Part shown: positions 22,284-27,211 of the stretch, piece after piece
Position numbering within the stretch: the first letter of the stretch is position 1
How the letters are laid out: each line of letters begins with the position of its first letter
Source: JADFUS01 sp036653215
GTDB taxonomy: Bacteria > Bacteroidota > Bacteroidia > Bacteroidales > Rikenellaceae
DNA: 27,211 bases
Assembly (NCBI GenBank): GCA_036653215.1
Contig: JAVVUK010000012.1
Coordinates: 1-27,211 of the forward strand
Reading direction: 5' to 3'
The notes under the pieces: generated by a model
What the model saw: the letters and a program-made list of their open reading frames with translations, nothing else
What the model was told of the DNA's origin: nothing
The model's database searches: none
Made by a program: the position numbers and the translations under genes

Positions 22284-24719
22284 TTACTTAGCCAACTGGT
22301 ATGTCATATCGACAATTTTATGCGATTCGAACTTGCTTACACACCCATTTTCCATCCATCCATTAAGCATAAGTCCAAAACGTATTCTTGAAGATGAGAC
22401 AGCTCCAGCAGGAGGAGTAACGGTAAAAGTCTTAGTTTGTGACTCCCCATCTGCTCCTATCTTAAATAACTCAGTTGAATAATTTTCACCTGCTCCAGCA
22501 AAGTTACCATCTCCATTCCAGTCTATATACATAGCAACGGTATACTTGTCACCTCCATTACCAGCATCTGTGCCTACTACTACGTTAAATGTATTTTCAC
22601 CATTTTTTATAGTTGTAGGAGTAGATGTTCTATCTTCATAAGCAAGTGTAGCAGCAGTAGTTTTAGAGAATGTACCTATGCTATAACTTCTTAGTGTACC
22701 CCATTCATTTGCATCTTTAGCATCTACAACGACAGGACAGTAAACACCCGGTTGAGGTCTAATAATTGCATATTGAAGAGAATAGCCACTATCTTTTGCA
22801 TACCCAGAAACTATATCAACAAATAAGTCTACGGTTCTATTTTCACCTTCTTTATACCCATCCTTAATCCACTCTATGTTTATAGGATTGACTCTACTCT
22901 CTCCTTTTTTAATAGTAAATTGCTTTACAGGAAGGTTATAATGTACTCCTTCTATTGCGCCTTCAACACGTATTTTAAATGTTATGTCGTCTGGAGCAGG
23001 AACATCATTTCCCGCTTTTTTAGGAATATATACTTGGAAGCTTGATGTTATATTACCTTCAAGGAACATAGGAGATGTAGTAGTATTTTTACCTATATAT
23101 ATTGTAGGCTTTTTAAGCCCTGTTGTAGATCCGTTTACAGCAACAACATCAAAATAATTATTTGCAGCTATAAAGACATCGTCTGAACTTATTGAGACTT
23201 TTATATCTTTCACAATTTCAGCATATGTAAAGCCTGCAACAAGAAGTTTAATTTCTCCACTTCCAGTTGTTGTACCTGTAGGAATTGTTATTGTTGAAGG
23301 TAGAGAACCTATATATTTATCACTCGCACCAGAGAAGGCTATGTTAATAAGACTATTTCTAGTAGCAGGTTCAGAAAGAGTGATAGTAAACTTAGCAACG
23401 TCATCGGCATCTCCTACTTGTATCGTCTCTTTTTCAAAGGCAACAGTAGCTGTAACCACATTTCCAGAGCCGTTAACATTAAATATTATTGAGCCATTAT
23501 TACCAACATTGGCAAGCATCTCATCTTCAGGAGAGACAGAAAGCGTTATTACAGCTTTAACAACCTCAGCAGGGAAGCCCGAAGCTAAAAATTTAATGCT
23601 TGTTTTAGCAGATGTTTGACCTTTAGAAATAGTAACAGATTTTGGAAGTTCGCAAGCACCTTCAAATCCGCCTTTCATATTTAGAAGCACAACTAAGTCT
23701 TTAGTTAATGCTTTAGATAAAGACACTGTTAATTCTTGTATTTTATCTGTCTCACCGACTACGATGTTTGTTTCAGCCGAAGAGATAGACAAATCAGGGA
23801 GTAACTCTCCTTCAACAAGGTTATAAGTCATATCCATGAGATCCCCAGAGTCTATCATTCCACAAGGATTTTCTTTTGTAATTGTTGTATTAGCCTTTGT
23901 AAAATAAGTCCCAAAACGTATTCTACCGGCTTTTGCAGCATTGGCAGGAACATTTAGTTTCACAGTAACTGTCTTTTCACCATTAGCAGTAAATTCCTCA
24001 AAAAGCACACACTCACCAGCATCTGTGAAATCTGCATCTCCATTTAGGTCAATCCAAGCAGCAAGAGCATAAGGATCACCATTAGTTGTTCTTCCTTGTT
24101 GATATGTAAGACTCACTTGACTTGCTCCAATTGGCAGCATAACAACCTCTTTTGTTCTATCTGTCCATCCTTTATTATCATTAAATGGAATATTTTCCTC
24201 TTTTTTATCTCCTATTGAGAATGCTTTTAAACCTGAATAGGCAGAATATTTAACGTTAACAGCACAATATCCATCAGGAGCATTAACAACCTCTTTTGTG
24301 AGGTTTATCACAACTTCTTTGCTAACAATTTTGATATCGGCATTTGTTGAAGCAATAGATATTCTTAAAGATCCTTCTTTTTTAGCGGTAGATTTTATGA
24401 TTATCTCACCAGCAACAGTTTTTTGACCTTTAAGAATAGTAAGTGTCTTTTGAGATACTTCATGATCTATATCTCCATCAGTAGTAATAGTAAACACAGC
24501 ATCTGAAAGCACCTCAGAGGCAGCATCAATAGAAAATGCAACAGGAATGTTTGCACCATTGATAACAAATGATTTTGTGGCAGCATTGATACTCGCATCC
24601 ACAATTGTCGCTTCAGGATCAGGCGGAAGCGGTTGATCTGGTTCATCATTGTCTCCACAACTCATTGCAAGAGCCATGATAGACACAAAAAGCATTGATT
24701 TAAGAAAAAGTTTTTTCAT
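22284..24719 (-). CDS. Surface-type lipoprotein with two GEVED domains
   Basis: An 811-residue secreted lipoprotein. Hydrophobic residues 3-18 precede the lipobox and C21 (ALAMSC), and the mature start GDNDEPD is acidic, the kind of signal linked to surface export in Bacteroidota. Domains in order: a beta domain (about 35-140), GEVED domain 1 (about 150-302, with AAWIDLNGDADFTDAGE at 220-236), two or three Calx-beta-like repeats (about 305-420, 420-530 and 540-655), and GEVED domain 2 (about 658-811, with AMYIDWNGDGNFAGAGE at 729-745). The DxNxDxxF loops resemble calcium sites. The two GEVED copies also share the YC start and a final DMTYxL. No catalytic domain and no T9SS C-terminal signal is seen. 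A ligand- or matrix-binding role is possible but unproven. It stands alone between hairpins. Confidence 0.82.
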   Translation of the reverse strand: MKKLFLKSMLFVSIMALAMSCGDNDEPDQPLPPDPEATIVDASINAATKSFVINGANIPVAFSIDAASEVLSDAVFTITTDGDIDHEVSQKTLTILKGQKTVAGEIIIKSTAKKEGSLRISIASTNADIKIVSKEVVINLTKEVVNAPDGYCAVNVKYSAYSGLKAFSIGDKKEENIPFNDNKGWTDRTKEVVMLPIGASQVSLTYQQGRTTNGDPYALAAWIDLNGDADFTDAGECVLFEEFTANGEKTVTVKLNVPANAAKAGRIRFGTYFTKANTTITKENPCGMIDSGDLMDMTYNLVEGELLPDLSISSAETNIVVGETDKIQELTVSLSKALTKDLVVLLNMKGGFEGACELPKSVTISKGQTSAKTSIKFLASGFPAEVVKAVITLSVSPEDEMLANVGNNGSIIFNVNGSGNVVTATVAFEKETIQVGDADDVAKFTITLSEPATRNSLINIAFSGASDKYIGSLPSTITIPTGTTTGSGEIKLLVAGFTYAEIVKDIKVSISSDDVFIAANNYFDVVAVNGSTTGLKKPTIYIGKNTTTSPMFLEGNITSSFQVYIPKKAGNDVPAPDDITFKIRVEGAIEGVHYNLPVKQFTIKKGESRVNPINIEWIKDGYKEGENRTVDLFVDIVSGYAKDSGYSLQYAIIRPQPGVYCPVVVDAKDANEWGTLRSYSIGTFSKTTAATLAYEDRTSTPTTIKNGENTFNVVVGTDAGNGGDKYTVAMYIDWNGDGNFAGAGENYSTELFKIGADGESQTKTFTVTPPAGAVSSSRIRFGLMLNGWMENGCVSKFESHKIVDMTYQLAK

Positions 24720-24755
24720 AGTTATTTAATTTAGATTAGTTTAAATGCTAAAATA

Positions 24756-24783
24756 AGTGTGATAAAAATTCTTTTATCACACT
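24756..24783 (-). terminator. Perfect 12-bp hairpin between symporter and lipoprotein
   Basis: AGTGTGATAAAA (24756-24767) and TTTTATCACACT (24772-24783) pair perfectly around a 4-nt loop. On the minus strand it follows the symporter stop by about 120 nt and precedes the lipoprotein ATG by 36 nt. The downstream minus sequence is only moderately T-rich, so it may be a terminator for the symporter or a leader element of the lipoprotein mRNA. No TAnnTTTG box for the lipoprotein is seen in 24720-24904. Confidence 0.55.
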
Positions 24784-24904
24784 CATTATGTTGTAAAGCT
24801 ATGACTTTTTTTATTCCAAAACAAATAAAATATGAACAAAATCATTATTTATAAAACACATTGTATATTTACATTGTCGATAAAACCTTAAATTTGTTTA
24901 TTAA

Positions 24905-26314
24905 TTACTCGTCCCACACCTCCATACCCTTAATAGGCAAACCTTTAACTTTTGAAGGACGGAAAATAGGACTTTTGACCCCTGCTTTATGTTGAGTGGC
25001 ATAATCTCCAAGAATGGTAAAGGCTACCTTCGAAAGCAAGACTATAGCTACAAGGTTAAGAGTCGTCATAACAGCCATAGACAAATCTGCCAATTGCCAA
25101 ACTATATCTAAAGAGGCAATAGAGCCAAGAAGTACCATAAGGATAACGGCTATACGATATGATGTGAGCCACCATTTTTTATGAGTCACAAAACGAATAT
25201 TCACCTCTCCATAGTAGTAATTACCTATAACAGAGCTAAAAGCAAAGAAAAATATAGCAATAGCGATAAAATAACTGCCAAGACTATTACCAAGAAATTT
25301 GTCTATCGCCATCTGTGTAAGTTCTATTCCACGTACAGACCCATCGATAGGAGCACCAGAAAGAAGCACTATAAAAGCCGTAGAACTACATATAACAAGG
25401 GTATCTGTAAATACACCTAACATCTGGACAAAGCCTTGTTTCACAGGGTGTGACACATCGGCAACAGCAGCGGCATTAGGAGCAGAACCAACACCAGCCT
25501 CATTTGAAAATAAGCCTCGACGTATCCCTTGCATTATTCCTGCACCCAAAGCCCCAGCAGCCATTTGACGAAGCCCAAAAGCATTAGCAAATATATCTAC
25601 AAATAAAGCAGGTATTTTCTCTATATTCATAGCCATAATTACAAGAGCCAGAAGTATATAAGCGAGTGCCATAAAAGGAACTATAATAGAAGACACTTTC
25701 GCTATACGTTCTACCCCACCAAATATAACAACAGCCGTTATTATAGTTAACACGATACCAACAATTAAGGTATCAAAGCCAAATGATGATTTTAAAGCTA
25801 TGGCAATAGTATTAGTTTGTACGGTGTTAAAGATAAGACCAAAAGTTACCACTGTGATAAGCGAAAAGGCTATTCCCATAGCTCGACTACCAAGACCTTT
25901 TTGCATATAATATGCAGGACCACCAATATAGTTACGTCCCTCATGTGACTTATAGGCTTGAGCTAAAGTGGATTCTACAAAAGAAGTAGCACTTCCCACA
26001 AGTGCTATGATCCACATCCAAAAGACAGCCGAATAGCCACCAAGAGCTATCGCCGTAGCAACACCAGCAAGGTTTCCCGTACCTACACGAGAGGCAACAG
26101 AGATGCAAAAGGCTTGAAAAGAAGAGATTGAGTGTTTCCCTTCAGTATTATTAGGCTTATCGACAAGAGCTTTAAACATCTCTTTGAAGTAGCTAAACTG
26201 GACGAATTTACTTTTTACAGTAAAATATAGACCTACACATATAAGTGCTGTGATAAGAAAATAGCCCCAAAAGAAGTCGTTAGCTCCCTCTATTACATAT
26301 TGGAAAAGTTCCAT
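24905..26314 (-). CDS. Alanine/glycine:cation symporter (AGCS family)
   Basis: A 469-residue polytopic membrane protein of the AGCS/AlsT type, which takes up alanine or glycine with sodium or protons. Family segments: SRVGTGNLAGVATAIALGG (75-93), GGPAYYMQKGLG (131-142), and the signature GIRRGLFSNEAGVGSAPNAA (263-282) with FTDTLVICSSTAF (302-314). The hydrophobic segments and length are normal, so it is probably complete. Substrate (alanine, glycine or another small amino acid) and ion are not fixed. A loose -7-like box with one extra base (minus strand TAAAATTTG, 26339-26347) lies 25 nt upstream. A strong hairpin separates it from yidC, so it is likely a single-gene unit. Confidence 0.93.
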   Translation of the reverse strand: MELFQYVIEGANDFFWGYFLITALICVGLYFTVKSKFVQFSYFKEMFKALVDKPNNTEGKHSISSFQAFCISVASRVGTGNLAGVATAIALGGYSAVFWMWIIALVGSATSFVESTLAQAYKSHEGRNYIGGPAYYMQKGLGSRAMGIAFSLITVVTFGLIFNTVQTNTIAIALKSSFGFDTLIVGIVLTIITAVVIFGGVERIAKVSSIIVPFMALAYILLALVIMAMNIEKIPALFVDIFANAFGLRQMAAGALGAGIMQGIRRGLFSNEAGVGSAPNAAAVADVSHPVKQGFVQMLGVFTDTLVICSSTAFIVLLSGAPIDGSVRGIELTQMAIDKFLGNSLGSYFIAIAIFFFAFSSVIGNYYYGEVNIRFVTHKKWWLTSYRIAVILMVLLGSIASLDIVWQLADLSMAVMTTLNLVAIVLLSKVAFTILGDYATQHKAGVKSPIFRPSKVKGLPIKGMEVWDE

Positions 26315-26371
26315 ATTGTTTTTTTACATTGAGGAATACAAATTTTATGCAAAAACAAGACCTACAACTAA

Positions 26372-26423
26372 TATCTATAAAAGACGTGCCATTGGAACAT
26401 CAATGACACGTCTTTTATAGATA
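26372..26423 (-). terminator. Long terminator hairpin after yidC
   Basis: A perfect 17-bp stem (26372-26388 with 26407-26423) continues past one mismatch into five more pairs (26390-26394 with 26401-26405) around a 6-nt loop. It begins 7 nt after the yidC stop. The T-rich stretch lies within the stem rather than after it, and it is symmetric, so it may act on both strands. Confidence 0.75.
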
Positions 26424-26429
26424 ATTTTA

Positions 26430-27211
26430 TTACTTATTTAGCTTTGCTTGTTGCTGCTTTGTCAACTCTTCCAATCGTTTTTGGAATTTTGACTTTTTAA
26501 TCGGCTTTTTAGCATTATCTTTCATACGTTGATGTAGCTTATCATCGTTGATGAACGAACGTATAAGATATGTTTGGAACATGGTAATAAGGTTTGATAA
26601 TAGGTAGTAGTAGCATAAACCACTTGAGTAGTTGTTAAACCATACCATAAGCATAATAGGCATAAAGTAAAGCATCATAGCGTTCATACCCGGTAGTTGT
26701 TTACCCATAGAGGCGTTGTTTGCCATGCTTTGTTTTGTGGTGAAATACATAGATAACGCCATCAGCAAAGCGAACAGAGAGACGTGGTCTCCATAAAATG
26801 GTATATCGAAAGGTAATTTCAGAATACTATCATAAGAAGATAAGTCTTTTGCCCAAAGGAAATGTTCTTGACGCAACTCGATAGAGGCAGGAAAGAAGCG
26901 GAACATAGCAATAATGATAGGGAACTGGATAAGCATAGGTAGACATCCTCCCATAGGATTTACTCCGGCTCGCTTATAAAGCTCCATTATAGCTTGTTGT
27001 TTCTTCATGGCTTCATTATCTTTCTTATATTTCTCACCCACAGCATCAATCTCCGGCTTGATGAGTCTCATCTTAGCCATAGAAAGATATGATTTATATG
27101 TAAGAGGGAAGATAATGAGTTTTATGACAAGGGTCAAGAGAAGGATAATGACTCCATAGTTGTTTATCCACCTACCGAAAAAGTCGAAGGTAGGGATGAT
27201 GACCCCTATTG
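26430..27211 (-). CDS. yidC: Membrane protein insertase YidC, 3' part (truncated by window edge)
   Basis: About 260 C-terminal residues are visible; the frame stays open to the right edge and the N-terminal periplasmic domain is outside the window. The translated edge reads through DFFGRWINNYGVIILLLTLV, the first conserved segment of the YidC/OxaI core. The core continues with IKPEIDAVGEKYKKDNEAMK, YKRAGVNPMGGCLPMLIQFP, the amphipathic hairpin and further membrane segments (MLYFMPIMLMVWFNNYSSGL and YYLLSNLITMFQTYLI), ending in a Lys-rich tail that contacts the ribosome. YidC inserts proteins in the inner membrane with or without SecYEG. The internal TTG near 27137 is not the start. Confidence 0.95.
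   Translation of the reverse strand, partial: IGVIIPTFDFFGRWINNYGVIILLLTLVIKLIIFPLTYKSYLSMAKMRLIKPEIDAVGEKYKKDNEAMKKQQAIMELYKRAGVNPMGGCLPMLIQFPIIIAMFRFFPASIELRQEHFLWAKDLSSYDSILKLPFDIPFYGDHVSLFALLMALSMYFTTKQSMANNASMGKQLPGMNAMMLYFMPIMLMVWFNNYSSGLCYYYLLSNLITMFQTYLIRSFINDDKLHQRMKDNAKKPIKKSKFQKRLEELTKQQQAKLNK

Overview
The window is a gene-dense, AT-rich piece of chromosome, most likely from the Bacteroidota and probably the order Bacteroidales. The evidence is: a Rho factor with a long basic/Asn-rich insert, ribosomal protein S16 with a long Ala-rich tail, an OstA-like protein beside SurA-type isomerases, a SPOR-domain secreted protein, lipoproteins with an acidic stretch after the Cys, A-rich leaders without clear Shine-Dalgarno sequences, and several promoters of the Bacteroidota type (TTTG, 18-19 nt, TAnnTTTG). 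The species cannot be named from this sequence.

Layout. Positions 1-179 hold two hairpins and no supported gene. Rho and a small unknown gene (180-2090, minus) are divergent from kdsB and a LuxC-type acyl-CoA reductase (2269-3991, plus). A zinc-type cation diffusion facilitator (minus) converges on the reductase. It is followed by rpsP-rimM-coaD (4994-6537, plus), a YhcC/YtqA-type radical SAM gene (minus), and a regulator plus acyl-CoA synthetase pair (7668-9917, plus).

From 22146 down to 9912, ten minus-strand genes follow one another with gaps of at most 23 nt or short overlaps: MsbA-like exporter, PPIase-like lipoprotein, SurA-like PPIase, OstA-like protein, rpe, ABC-F ATPase, rlmB, membrane-anchored nuclease, SPOR protein and aldo/keto reductase. 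The only promoter I can point to is at 22172-22179. The first four genes fit LPS transport and outer-membrane biogenesis; the others are metabolic, ribosomal and envelope genes. Upstream lie three separate minus-strand units: a surface-type lipoprotein with two GEVED domains (own terminator), an alanine/glycine:cation symporter, and the 3' part of yidC, which runs off the right edge.

Most of the window is core housekeeping sequence. I found no tRNA, rRNA, CRISPR array, insertion sequence, phage gene or recognisable defence system. The points most worth a second look are a perfect 13-bp GC-rich hairpin inside the radical SAM gene (7252-7282), possibly an antisense terminator for the coaD transcript; the perfect 12-bp palindrome at 71-118; a hairpin at the predicted 5' end of the rpsP mRNA; the unknown 102-residue protein behind rho; the double-GEVED lipoprotein; and the ten-gene run.
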